DNA of 64,000 nucleotides, from the NCBI GenBank assembly GCA_965279295.1, contig CBDIHQ010000016.1. One strand, 5' to 3'. Both the position numbers and the translations under genes were made by a program. This stretch comes from Aquabacter sp965279295 (GTDB lineage: Bacteria; Pseudomonadota; Alphaproteobacteria; Rhizobiales; Xanthobacteraceae). Of this stretch, positions 19,169 to 27,448 are shown in pieces; the first letter of the stretch is position 1, and each line of letters starts with the position of its first letter. The notes beneath the pieces were generated by a model. That model was not told where the DNA came from and made no database searches. It worked only from the letters and a program-made list of their open reading frames with translations.

Positions 19169-20256
19169 GAGATGTCGACCGCGCGTAGCGGCTCCCAGTT
19201 GGAAAAGCACGAACGTCGGCGCCGCGAGGCGCGCGTCCAGTGGCAGAAAGATCGAATGGTCGAAGGGGGGACTGTTGCCGGCGCCCTATAAGGCGGCGCG
19301 TGCTCGCTCGTCTCCGCTTTCCGAGCCTGCGTCCTCGCCAGAAGTAGGGGGCGGGGTGCAAACGAAAGCGCCGCATTCTGCGCCGATGCTTGAAGTCATA
19401 GCCGCCCCATCTACCGCGAACATTTCGTCCGACGGATCATTCTTTGAAAGATTATTGTGGTTTGAAACGCGATATCCCGAACGCTTACAAGTTCAAGGAC
19501 AGAACTGGATCAGCAGACTTAGAGCAGAGCGCGCCTGAGGAGGCGGTACAATACAGAGGGAATATGAAAAAATTACGCATATCATACACCCTCCCCTGCC
19601 CACGAAGAGTCGTGAAACCTTCAATCTGTTGATGAAGTCGGGGGCAACCCCCGAAGTGAGATTGAACATACACAGGCGGTGAGGGCCGCGCAACGCCTTT
19701 CCCCGGCGCTCAGAATTGCGGGGGCAAGGGCGCCGTCCCGCACATTCCACACAGGTTTTACATCAGCCGGCAAACCTCTGAAGGGACAATGAGATTCAAG
19801 GGTTCCCTGAGGATGTATGGCACCCTTAGGATTTTTGTCCTGGGGTAATTTAATACCAAATAACCTGCATCGTATTTTGGCGATTTTGCCCTTGGCCCAT
19901 AACCCTTTCCAGGGCCTCGGTTTTTCCTGCTCGGCGGAAATGCCTGTTTTCCCCTGCGTCCCACGCCTCAGCCGGGTTCAGTCCCTTGACGGCGGTATTG
20001 GAAGGCGTCAGGCCCCCATTTGGGGAATCGCCGGCGCTGAACGCCAAAGGCTGTTGCAAAAGTGCCACATTTGCTGTCGCGCGGCCGTTCAAGGCCGGTC
20101 GCCTCTGCGCTGGAAGGCGCGCGCGGGGTTGAGGCAGGTGCCGTAGGGGCATGTTGTCGAGAGGAGGGGAGGGCGGGGTCGTTCCCGCCGTGGTCCCCCT
20201 GGCGCGCTCCCCCTGGCCCCCCGGCCGCCGGCGGAATTATCCCGGAACACGGCACC
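19169..20256. other. Long intergenic region between dnaA and rpsT, candidate oriC
   Basis: About 1.1 kb with no convincing gene. The parts at 19430-19620 and 19790-19900 are visibly AT-richer than their surroundings (ATTCTTTGAAAGATTATTG, GAATATGAAAAAATTACGCA, GGGGTAATTTAATACCAAAT). A CGGGGG-CAA-CCCCCG hairpin sits at 19639-19653, and GANTC methylation sites occur near 19792 and 20025. The position beside dnaA, and the switch of predominant gene direction here, fit an origin. Reading by eye I found no perfect TTATCCACA DnaA box, and in some Rhizobiales the origin lies near hemE instead, so this is a candidate only. The region must at least contain the dnaA promoter. Confidence 0.4.
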
Positions 20257-20294
20257 AAAACGCAAGAAAGGGCCCGGCGCGAGCCGGACCCTTT
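20257..20294 (-). terminator. Rho-independent terminator of rpsT
   Basis: Read on the minus strand, AAAGGGTCCGGC-TCGC-GCCGGGCCCTTT forms a 12-bp stem with one mismatch, followed by CTTGCGTTTT. It starts 33 bp after the rpsT stop codon. Confidence 0.8.
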
Positions 20295-20327
20295 GCTTGA
20301 CTTAAACTGAATGCTCTAAAGCTTTGC

Positions 20328-20594
20328 TCAGGCGCTCAGCTTGCGGAGCTGGCTCACAAGGCGCGACACCTTGCGGGACGCCGTGTTCTTGTGAAGCACG
20401 CCCTTGGTCACGGCACGCATGATCTCCGGCTCGAAAGCCTTGAACGCGGCAGCGGCGGCAGCGGCGTCGCCCGTGGAGACGGCATCATCGAACTTGCGAA
20501 GGTAGGTGCGCACACGCGAACGGCGCGACCGGTTGACCTCGGTGCGACGCTCGATTTTCCGCGCCGCCTTTTTGGCGGAAGGCGTATTGGCCAT
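20328..20594 (-). CDS. rpsT: 30S ribosomal protein S20
   Basis: An 88-residue, very basic protein starting MANTPSAKKAARKIERRTEV, with the S20 pattern RSRVRTYLRKF...GVLHKNTASRKVSRLVSQL. The ATG at 20594 has an AGAGGA ribosome-binding site; an upstream extension of the frame is not needed. It binds the 5' domain of 16S rRNA. Proximity of rpsT to dnaA is a common alphaproteobacterial arrangement. Confidence 0.97.
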   Translation of the reverse strand: MANTPSAKKAARKIERRTEVNRSRRSRVRTYLRKFDDAVSTGDAAAAAAAFKAFEPEIMRAVTKGVLHKNTASRKVSRLVSQLRKLSA

Positions 20595-20891
20595 CGGCCG
20601 TCCTCTATCTGTATGTCGCGCGCGAACTGTCCCGGATCGGTAGGCTGCGCAGCAGTGAATGGCTATATGTGCCGGCAAGCGGAGCCGCCAGCGAAGTGGG
20701 GGGCTTATAGGCGGCGGCGCTCGCCGCGTCAACAGTCCTGGCGCTCTCGGTGTATGCTCCGGGCGCGGGTAGGGCTTGCGACGCCGTGTTCCCTGGACGC
20801 AGGGCGGCGGGCTCGCTTATGTGCATTCACTGTTTATATAAGGTGACGCGCGCTCGGAAGGCCGCGTGCCCAAGAACCCGAGGGAGTAGGC
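20595..20891. promoter_or_regulatory. Divergent promoter region between rpsT and the NDUFA9-like gene
   Basis: A 297-bp gap with no gene. It contains the AT-rich TGTTTATATAAGG at about 20829-20841, a plausible extended -10 element for the rightward gene, and must also hold the rpsT promoter. No strong operator-like palindrome was seen. Confidence 0.35.
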
Positions 20892-21878
20892 ATGAGCGAA
20901 GTTTCAGTGGCCGAACGGCCCGTGACTGACAGCCTTGTCACCGTCTTCGGCGGCTCGGGGTTCCTCGGCCGCTACGTGGTGCGCGCGCTCGCCAAGCGCG
21001 GCTACCGGATTCGCGTGCCCGTGCGCCGCCCGGATCTCGCCGGATTTCTTCAGCCGCTCGGCTATGTCGGGCAGATTCAGGTTACCCAGGCGAATGTGCG
21101 CTATCCCGATTCGGTGATGGCGGCGGTTGTCGATTCTGATGCGGTGGTGAACCTCGTCGGCATTCTCGCGCCCGGCGGACGCCAGAGCTTCGATGCCGTG
21201 CACGCTTTCGGCGCCAAGGCGATCTCCATCGCCGCAGCCGAAGTGAACGCCGCGCTGGTGCATATTTCCGCCATTGGCGCGGACCCGGACTCCGCGGTCG
21301 GCTATCTCAGAACCAAGGGCGAAGGCGAGATCGCGGCGCGTGAGGCGGTGCCTTCCGCCATTATCATGCGCCCCTCGGTGGTGTTCGGGCCGGAAGATCA
21401 GTTCTTCAACCGGTTCGCCGGTCTCTCCCGCTTCCTGCCGGCGCTGCCGCTGATCGGCGGCGGGCACACCCGCTTCCAGCCGGTGTTCGTGGGCGATGTG
21501 GCGGCTGCCGTGCAGCGCGCGGTCGAGGGCAAGGCGAAGGCGGCGGCCACCTATGAACTGGGTGGTCCCGAGGTGCGGACCTTCAAGGAATTGATGGAGC
21601 TGATGCTGCGCGAGATCGGCCGCAAGCGGCCGCTCGTGGACCTGCCGTTCGGCCTCGCCGATTTCGAGGCGCGCTTTTTGGAGAAGCTGCCTAAGCCGCT
21701 CTTGACCCGCGACCAGGTCGCCATGCTGCGCGTCGACACGGTGGTGAGCGCGACCGCCATCGCCGAGGGCCGGACCCTCGAGGGGCTCGGCATCTCCCCC
21801 GCGTCGCTGGCAAGCGTGCTGCCGAGCTATCTTTGGCGATTCCGTAAGGCAGGCCAGTTTACCCGCGTCGAAACCTGA
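20892..21878 (+). CDS. NDUFA9-like atypical short-chain dehydrogenase (complex I-associated family)
   Basis: A 328-residue Rossmann protein. The dinucleotide-binding FGGSGFLGRYVVRALAKRGY is at residues 19-38, the family-typical DAVVNLVGILAPGGRQSFDAVH follows, and MRPSVVFGPEDQFFNRFA is the mid-domain signature of NDUFA9-type proteins. In mitochondria NDUFA9 is an accessory complex I subunit with bound NADPH. The bacterial homologues are widespread in alphaproteobacteria and their role is less clear. It is followed by trpF after 103 bp, with a GGCGCC-TCC-GGCGCC hairpin between. Confidence 0.83.
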   Translation: MSEVSVAERPVTDSLVTVFGGSGFLGRYVVRALAKRGYRIRVPVRRPDLAGFLQPLGYVGQIQVTQANVRYPDSVMAAVVDSDAVVNLVGILAPGGRQSFDAVHAFGAKAISIAAAEVNAALVHISAIGADPDSAVGYLRTKGEGEIAAREAVPSAIIMRPSVVFGPEDQFFNRFAGLSRFLPALPLIGGGHTRFQPVFVGDVAAAVQRAVEGKAKAAATYELGGPEVRTFKELMELMLREIGRKRPLVDLPFGLADFEARFLEKLPKPLLTRDQVAMLRVDTVVSATAIAEGRTLEGLGISPASLASVLPSYLWRFRKAGQFTRVET

Positions 21879-21981
21879 AGACGGGCGCCTCCGGCGCCAA
21901 CGTGTCCCACATGCGCGCGCGCCGACGATATCCTATATAAGCGTCGGAAAGCGGCATTGCCGGGAACGCTATCGGAACGCC

Positions 21982-22674
21982 ATGGGCCTCGACGTCAAGA
22001 TCTGCGGTGTGAACACACCCGAAGCGCTCGAAGCGGCGCTGGAGGCGGGCGCGGATTTCGTCGGCTTCGTGCATTTCCCCAAAAGCCCGCGCCATCTCTC
22101 CATACCGGCGATGGGCGCGCTTGCTTCGATGGTGGGCGGCCGCGCCGGCAAGGTCATCCTTACGGTCGATGCCGACGATGCGCAGCTGCGCGCTCTGGTG
22201 GATGCGGTCTCGCCCGATCTCCTGCAACTTCACGGCAGCGAAAGCCCCGAGCGGGTGGCCGCCATCCGCGCAATGTTCGGCGTGCCTGTCATGAAGGCGC
22301 TGCCGGTGCGCACGGCCTCGGATCTCGCGGATGTCCCGGCGTTCGCCGCCGTGGCCGACCGCCTGTTGTTCGACGCCAAGCCCGATCCCGGCGCGCTGCT
22401 GCCGGGTGGAAACGGACGGGTGTTCGACTGGAACCTGCTGCACGGCCTTGACCCGGGTCTGCCGGTCATGCTTTCCGGTGGGCTCGATCCCTCGAACGTC
22501 GCGCAGGCGCTTGCCAGCGTGAATGTCGGGGGGGTCGATGTTTCATCCGGGGTGGAAAGTGCGCCCGGAGTGAAATCGCCCGAGAAGATTTTCGGCTTCG
22601 TCCGCGCGGCGCGGGCGGCCCTATCCCAGACGCCTCAAAGCCCCACCTCCATCTTGGAAGGCCACGCTTCGTGA
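21982..22674 (+). CDS. trpF: Phosphoribosylanthranilate isomerase
   Basis: A 230-residue TIM barrel catalysing the Amadori rearrangement of phosphoribosylanthranilate in tryptophan synthesis. The catalytic Cys lies in VKICGVNTPEAL near residue 8. The family motifs GFVHFPKSPRH, LLQLHGSESPE, MKALPV, LLFDAKPD and FDWNLL (the standard form is FDW), and VDVSSGVESAPGVKSP are all present. Its stop overlaps the GTG start of trpB (GTGA), so the two are translationally coupled. The sequence TATCCTATATAAG near 21930-21942 upstream is a possible -10 region. Confidence 0.95.
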   Translation: MGLDVKICGVNTPEALEAALEAGADFVGFVHFPKSPRHLSIPAMGALASMVGGRAGKVILTVDADDAQLRALVDAVSPDLLQLHGSESPERVAAIRAMFGVPVMKALPVRTASDLADVPAFAAVADRLLFDAKPDPGALLPGGNGRVFDWNLLHGLDPGLPVMLSGGLDPSNVAQALASVNVGGVDVSSGVESAPGVKSPEKIFGFVRAARAALSQTPQSPTSILEGHAS

Positions 22675-23882
22675 CTGTGTTGAACTCCTTCCGCAACGGA
22701 CCTGACGAAGGCGGCCATTTCGGCAACCACGGCGGGCGCTTCGTCGCCGAGACGCTGATGCCGCTGATCCTGCGGCTGGAGGATGCCTACGAGGCCGCGA
22801 AGATCGATCCGGCCTTCAAGGCCGAGATGGATTATTTCCTCACCCATTATGTCGGCAGGCCCTCGCCGCTCTATTTCGCCGAGCGGCTGACCGAGCACCT
22901 GGGCGGCGCCAAGATCTATCTGAAGCGAGAGGAGCTGAACCACACCGGCTCGCACAAGGTGAACAATGTTCTCGGCCAGATCCTGCTCGCCCGTCGCATG
23001 GGCAAGGAGCGGATCATCGCCGAGACCGGGGCGGGCCAGCATGGCGTCGCCACCGCGACGCTGTGCGCGCGGTTCGGCCTGAAGTGCGTGGTCTATATGG
23101 GCGCGGTTGACGTGGAGCGGCAGAAGCCCAACGTGTTCCGCATGAACATGCTCGGCGCCACCGTGGTGCCCGTCACCTCCGGCTCCCGCACCCTCAAGGA
23201 CGCCATGAACGAGGCGCTGCGCGACTGGGTGACAAACGTGCACGACACCTTCTATTGCATCGGCACGGTGGCGGGGCCGCATCCCTATCCCGCGATGGTC
23301 CGCGACTTCCAGTCGATCATCGGCAAGGAAACCCGCGCGCAACTGTTCGAGGCCGAGGGCAGGGGGCCCGACAGCCTGATCGCGGCGGTTGGCGGCGGCT
23401 CGAACGCCCTGGGCCTGTTCCACGAATTCCTGGATGACGAGGGCGTCGAGATCTTCGGCGTCGAAGCTGCCGGCCACGGCGTGTCGACCGGCCAGCATGC
23501 CGCCTCCATCACCGGCGGTCGGCCGGGCGTGCTCCATGGCAATCGCACCTATTTGCTCATGGACGGCGACGGACAGATCGCCGAGGCCCACTCGATTTCC
23601 GCCGGGCTCGATTATCCCGGCATCGGCCCCGAGCATTCCTATCTGCACGATGTTGGCCGGGTGACCTACATCCCCTGCACCGACAACGAGGCTCTGGAGG
23701 GCTTCCAGCTCCTCTCCAAGCTCGAAGGCATCATTCCGGCACTGGAATGCGCCCACGCCATCGGTAAGGTGATGGAGATCGCCCCCGAGAAGCCGAAGGA
23801 CCACATCATGGTGGTCAATCTCTCGGGCCGTGGCGACAAGGACATCTTTACCGTGGCCGAGCATCTTGGGGGGATGGCATGA
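22671..23882 (+). CDS. trpB: Tryptophan synthase beta chain
   Basis: A 403-residue PLP enzyme condensing indole with serine. The PLP lysine is K96 in NHTGSHKVNN. ETGAGQHGVATA, the phosphate-binding GGGSNA and the late SGRGDKD segment are all present. The start is GTG overlapping the trpF stop. The gene ends in an ATGA overlap with a small secreted-protein ORF instead of with trpA, which lies about 900 bp further on. Confidence 0.97.
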   Translation: MTVLNSFRNGPDEGGHFGNHGGRFVAETLMPLILRLEDAYEAAKIDPAFKAEMDYFLTHYVGRPSPLYFAERLTEHLGGAKIYLKREELNHTGSHKVNNVLGQILLARRMGKERIIAETGAGQHGVATATLCARFGLKCVVYMGAVDVERQKPNVFRMNMLGATVVPVTSGSRTLKDAMNEALRDWVTNVHDTFYCIGTVAGPHPYPAMVRDFQSIIGKETRAQLFEAEGRGPDSLIAAVGGGSNALGLFHEFLDDEGVEIFGVEAAGHGVSTGQHAASITGGRPGVLHGNRTYLLMDGDGQIAEAHSISAGLDYPGIGPEHSYLHDVGRVTYIPCTDNEALEGFQLLSKLEGIIPALECAHAIGKVMEIAPEKPKDHIMVVNLSGRGDKDIFTVAEHLGGMA

Positions 23883-24220
23883 AATATCGGGTGGCAGGCG
23901 CGCTCCTGCTCGGGGCGGGCTGCATCGGGGCGATTGCCCCGGCTTTCGCCGACCCCGCCGGGCTGAAGCTGACTTTCGGCAAGGTCGTCACCGATCCCGC
24001 AGGGGCATTCGTGAGCGTGCAGGTCGCAAACACCGGGACGCTGACCTTGAGCCAGATCGTGGTGACCTGCCAGTTCTTCGCCGGCAAGACGGCTCTGGGC
24101 TCGTCCTATACCACGCTGTTCTCGTCCTTCCCCGGCATCACCGGACAGGACCAGGTGCGCCTCATTGGCGCCACCACCGCCAACAAGGCCACCTGCGCCA
24201 TCACCACCCCCGCCAGCTGA
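23879..24220 (+). CDS. Small secreted protein of unknown function inside the trp cluster
   Basis: A 113-residue product with a clear signal peptide (MKYRVAGALLLGAGCIGAIAPAFA) and a mature part of about 88 residues with beta-strand character (AFVSVQVANTGTLTLSQIVV). It has two cysteines in the mature part and no catalytic motif I recognise. The pattern of a secreted beta-sandwich with the phrase 'VANTGT' recalls FxLYD-like domains, but I would not assign one. Its ATG overlaps the trpB stop by 4 nt, so it should be co-translated with trpB. A role in tryptophan synthesis is unlikely. Confidence 0.65.
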   Translation: MKYRVAGALLLGAGCIGAIAPAFADPAGLKLTFGKVVTDPAGAFVSVQVANTGTLTLSQIVVTCQFFAGKTALGSSYTTLFSSFPGITGQDQVRLIGATTANKATCAITTPAS

Positions 24221-24237
24221 TGACTTAAGCCTTTTCC

Positions 24238-24354
24238 ACCTCTCCCCGAGGGGGAGAGGTCGGCTGCGAAGCAGCCGGGTGAGGGGGCTCCAGCGTTTCA
24301 GGACTTGAGAGGGTAGTCCCCCCCACCCTAGCCCTCTCCCCCGTGGGGAGAGGG
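24238..24354. repeat. GC-rich palindromic repeat, family A, copy 2
   Basis: Positions 24238-24291 are identical over 54 bp to 2206-2259. The remainder (CCCTCTCCCCCGTGGGGAGA near the end) is a diverged version of the end of that copy. It sits between the small secreted ORF and the convergent DUF559 gene, where its hairpins could act as a transcript end or mRNA stabiliser. Confidence 0.75.
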
Positions 24355-24365
24355 AACAGGTTGTG

Positions 24366-24656
24366 CTAGCGACCCGGAAGCTCAAGTTCGAGGCGGATCA
24401 GTTCAAGGACACCCTCCAGATTGTCGTAGATGTCCTGGTTCGAGATACGCATGATCCTGAGGCGTTTTTGCTCAAGGAAACGGGTACGTACCTGATCTCG
24501 CCGTACATCCTCCACCTCGGAGTGCGTCACGCCGTCCACTTCGACCACGAGCGATCCGGCAAGGCAGATGAAGTCCACGACATAAGGGCCGACCGGGTAT
24601 TGGCGGCGGAATTTCCATCCCAAAAGCCGTCGTCCGCGCAACGCGCGCCACAGCAC
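24366..24656 (-). CDS. DUF559 (VSR-endonuclease-like) protein, 5' end uncertain
   Basis: The 96-residue frame has the DUF559 core: GWKFRRQYPVGPYVVDFIC, VVEVDGVTHSEVEDVRRDQVR and RFLEQKRLRIMRISNQDI. This is a PD-(D/E)XK-like fold distantly related to very-short-patch repair nucleases. The GTG at 24656 is the first available start, but homology continues upstream in the same frame (KAQALRSRQTSAEAVLWRAL is typical of the family N-terminus) without a start codon. An ATG at 24747 lies in the neighbouring frame; losing one G from its ATGGG run would open a frame beginning MERPAKRRKAIEA and give about 126 residues. So the gene may be frameshifted, mis-sequenced or started at GTG. It is antisense to the trp genes. 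Confidence 0.6.
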   Translation of the reverse strand: MLWRALRGRRLLGWKFRRQYPVGPYVVDFICLAGSLVVEVDGVTHSEVEDVRRDQVRTRFLEQKRLRIMRISNQDIYDNLEGVLELIRLELELPGR

Positions 24657-24775
24657 AGCTTCGGCCGAGGTCTGGCGGCTGCGCAGGGCTTGTGCTTTTG
24701 TCCGTGTAGCTTCTATCGCCTTGCGCCGCTTCGCCGGCCTTTCCCATTCAAACGCAAATAGATTACACGGCCTCC

Positions 24776-25609
24776 ATGACCACTCGCATCACCACCCGTT
24801 TTGCAGATCTTGCCGCCGCTGGGCGGCCGGGTCTTGTGACCTTCATCACCGCCGGGGATCCGGACGGGGCGACCTCGCTCGCCATCCTGAAATCCTTGCC
24901 GGGCGCCGGGGCGGATGTGATTGAGCTGGGGGTGCCGTTCACCGACCCCATGGCGGATGGTCCTGCCATCCAGGCGGCCGGCCTGCGCGCGCTCAAGGCC
25001 GGGCAGACGCTGGAGAAGACGCTGCAATTGGTGCGCGACTTCCGCACCGGGGACGATGCCACGCCGATCGTGCTGATGGGCTATTTCAACCCGATCTATG
25101 TCTATGGCGTCGAGCGTTTCCTGGCGAACGCCAAGTCCGTCGGCGTTGATGGACTGATCGTCGTCGACCTGCCGCCGGAAGAGGACGACGAATTGTGCCT
25201 GCCGGCGTTGGCTGCCGGGCTCGATTTCATCCGCCTCGCCACGCCCACCACCGACGATGCGCGCCTGCCGGCGGTGCTGAAGCACACGGCGGGCTTTGTC
25301 TATTACGTCTCGATCACCGGCATCACCGGCTCGGCGACCCCCGATGCCGACCTCGTCGCGGCGGCGGTCAAGCGCATCAAGACCCACACCTCGCTGCCGG
25401 TGGCGGTGGGCTTCGGCGTGAAGACGCCGGCGCAGGCAGCGGAAATCGCCGCCGGGGCGGATGCGGTGGTGGTGGGCTCCGCGCTGGTGGAGACGGTGCG
25501 GGTGTCTCTCGACGAGACCGGCGCTGCGACCGCGCGCACCTGCTCGGATGTGGTGAGCCTGGTGCGCAGCCTTTCTGAAGCCGTGCGCGGCGTCACCCGC
25601 ACCGCCTGA
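24776..25609 (+). CDS. trpA: Tryptophan synthase alpha chain
   Basis: A 277-residue TIM barrel that cleaves indole-3-glycerol phosphate. The catalytic Glu and Asp lie in VIELGVPFTDPMADGP at about residues 48-63, and VLMGYFNPIYVYG, YYVSITGITGS and VAVGFGVKTP are conserved. Only a weak ribosome-binding site precedes the ATG. The gene is separated from trpB by a secreted ORF, a repeat and an antisense DUF559 gene, so it may depend on its own promoter or on read-through. Confidence 0.96.
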   Translation: MTTRITTRFADLAAAGRPGLVTFITAGDPDGATSLAILKSLPGAGADVIELGVPFTDPMADGPAIQAAGLRALKAGQTLEKTLQLVRDFRTGDDATPIVLMGYFNPIYVYGVERFLANAKSVGVDGLIVVDLPPEEDDELCLPALAAGLDFIRLATPTTDDARLPAVLKHTAGFVYYVSITGITGSATPDADLVAAAVKRIKTHTSLPVAVGFGVKTPAQAAEIAAGADAVVVGSALVETVRVSLDETGAATARTCSDVVSLVRSLSEAVRGVTRTA

Positions 25610-25627
25610 TCGCCCAACGCGGCGCAG

Positions 25628-26497
25628 TCACCCCTTCTTCGCCTGCGCGATCAGGGTTTCCATCGCCGCAACCGCCGCACTGCCGGTCAGCGCGCCCTCC
25701 CACAGGCGCGCGGCGAGTGTCTCGTACATCTGAAGGGCCTGCGCATCGGAACTGATGACGGCAACCCCATAGCGCAGGTTCAGCGGCGCTCCGAGGCGGA
25801 ACGGGCTCGTCACAACCAGCTTCTGCCCGCCGCGCCGCAGGATCTGGAACCCGGAGGTCGGCAGGGAGCGGGCGGTGACGGCGATCTGGACCCCCATGGG
25901 CGGCTTTTCGATCAAGCGGCACAGGTGTTCGATCTCGCGTGCCGCCACCTGTCGCGGTCCGGCGGTGCGCGGGCGGGCATCCGGGGCCGCGTCGAGGCCG
26001 GAGGCAAGATAGACCGCCACTTCCGACAAGGGCACGACATTGACGAAGCCGCCCTGCCGGCGCCCCTGCGCGATCTTGCGCTTGCGCAACGCATCCCGCA
26101 GGCGGCGGTTCTCCGGCGGTGTGAGGGAATCCACCTCGTCGGCGCGGGAGATGGCCAGGAACAGCGCCTCGTCATAGGCGGCGCTGGAGAGCACATAGGC
26201 GAGCGGGCCGAACACTGTCGTGATGTGGTCGGCATCCTCTTCGAGCACCTGAAGGCGCTCAAAGAAATCCACCGCGCGGGGCAGATACTCCTGACCCAGG
26301 CCCAGCAGCGCGCTCAGCGACGTGCCGTAGAGCCGCGCCAGACGATCCAGCACGTCGAGCTTCACGATCCCGCCGCCCTCGTAGCGATAGAGCAGCGCGC
26401 GGGAGAGGCGGGCGCTGCGCGCCGCCTCCTCGACGGTGAGGCCCGACACCGCGCGATGATGGCGCAGGCGCCGGCCCACTTCGGCCAATTCGGTCAT
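25628..26497 (-). CDS. XRE-family helix-turn-helix regulator with long C-terminal domain
   Basis: A 289-residue protein. Residues 1-70 are a Cro/C1-type HTH (EVGRRLRHHRAVSGLTVEEA, ARSARLSRALLYRYEGG, LDVLDRLARLYGTSLSALLG). The remaining 210 residues contain no motif I recognise and may sense a ligand. It is divergent from the hydrolase and solute-binding protein genes across a 143-bp gap, so it is a likely regulator of that pair and of itself. Confidence 0.78.
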   Translation of the reverse strand: MTELAEVGRRLRHHRAVSGLTVEEAARSARLSRALLYRYEGGGIVKLDVLDRLARLYGTSLSALLGLGQEYLPRAVDFFERLQVLEEDADHITTVFGPLAYVLSSAAYDEALFLAISRADEVDSLTPPENRRLRDALRKRKIAQGRRQGGFVNVVPLSEVAVYLASGLDAAPDARPRTAGPRQVAAREIEHLCRLIEKPPMGVQIAVTARSLPTSGFQILRRGGQKLVVTSPFRLGAPLNLRYGVAVISSDAQALQMYETLAARLWEGALTGSAAVAAMETLIAQAKKG

Positions 26498-26640
26498 TAC
26501 GAGAGCATCCGATTGCCTAAGGAGGCAGCAGCCTATCTCAAAAATGAGACGCGTGTTTCTTAAAGGAGAATAGCATCTAAATTAGCTGTCGATGCAGGCC
26601 GAGCGGTCTCCTAGCCTTGGTTCTGGACGGAGACCACGAC
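26498..26640. promoter_or_regulatory. Divergent promoter/operator region between the XRE gene and the hydrolase
   Basis: The AT-richer gap contains the small palindrome TCTCA-AAAA-TGAGA at 26536-26549, followed by GTTTCTTAAAGGAGAATAG. It is a reasonable candidate operator for the divergent XRE regulator. The short arms make chance occurrence possible. Confidence 0.35.
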
Positions 26641-27432
26641 ATGCCTTTTGTGACCATCGACGGACGGCGCGTGCACTATGCCCATCGCGCGGGAGGGCCA
26701 CGCACCATCGTGTTTCTGCACGGCGGCTTCGGCAGTTCATCGCAGCTCTGGTCCAATGCCATGGAGGCGCTGCCGGCCGAGTGGTCGGCCTATGCTATCG
26801 ACAATTTCATCCACTCCGAGGCGCCGCCCGAGGGCTACAATGTCGCCGCCTTCGCCAAGCGCCTCGCCGGCTTCGTCGCGGCACTGGGGCTCGACCGGCC
26901 GGTGGTCGCCGGCCATTCTATGGGCGGGGTGGTGAGCCAGATTTCTGCGCTGGATTATCCGGAAGCGGTGGGCGGGCTCGTGCTGGTCTGTAGCGGTGCG
27001 ACCATGGCGAACAACAAGGTTGCCAGGCCGCTGCTCGCGAAGCTGGAGACCGAGGGACACCGGCCGGGGGCGCTGCGCGCCATGAGCGAAAGCTGGTTTC
27101 GCTGGCCGCAGGGACCCTTCTTCGAGCGGTATGTGGAACTGGCGCAGACGGCGCCGCTCCAGGCCATGATCGACGCCCAGATCTCGCTCATCGAGGCAGA
27201 CGTGAAGGCGCGCCTGGGCGAAATCCGTGTGCCGACGCTGGTGATGTTCGGGCCCTACGATACCGGGCGGACCATGGAACATGCCCTGATGCTGAAAGAC
27301 GGCATCGCCGGCGCGCGGCTCGCGGTGCTCGAGGAGAGCGGCCACACGCCCATGGCCGATACGCCAGACGCCTTCAATGCCGCCCTCTCGCAATTCCTCG
27401 CTTCAATCCCCGCGCGCGATATCGCAGCCTAA
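26641..27432 (+). CDS. Alpha/beta hydrolase
   Basis: A 263-residue alpha/beta-hydrolase fold enzyme. The oxyanion-hole motif FLHGGFG is near residues 24-30, the nucleophile elbow GHSMGG holds the catalytic Ser, the acid is probably in FGPYDTGR, and the His is in EESGHTPMAD. The ATG at 26641 follows a GGAGA ribosome-binding site. The substrate is unknown. It is followed after 16 bp by a family 3 solute-binding protein gene, so the enzyme may act on the compound imported or sensed through it. Confidence 0.8.
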   Translation: MPFVTIDGRRVHYAHRAGGPRTIVFLHGGFGSSSQLWSNAMEALPAEWSAYAIDNFIHSEAPPEGYNVAAFAKRLAGFVAALGLDRPVVAGHSMGGVVSQISALDYPEAVGGLVLVCSGATMANNKVARPLLAKLETEGHRPGALRAMSESWFRWPQGPFFERYVELAQTAPLQAMIDAQISLIEADVKARLGEIRVPTLVMFGPYDTGRTMEHALMLKDGIAGARLAVLEESGHTPMADTPDAFNAALSQFLASIPARDIAA

Positions 27433-27448
27433 GCTCCAGGAGATCGCC

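Noticed and set aside
19169..20256. Canonical DnaA boxes (TTATCCACA) in the candidate origin
   Set aside because: I found no perfect match on either strand by eye; ATTCCACAC at about 19745 is too diverged to count.
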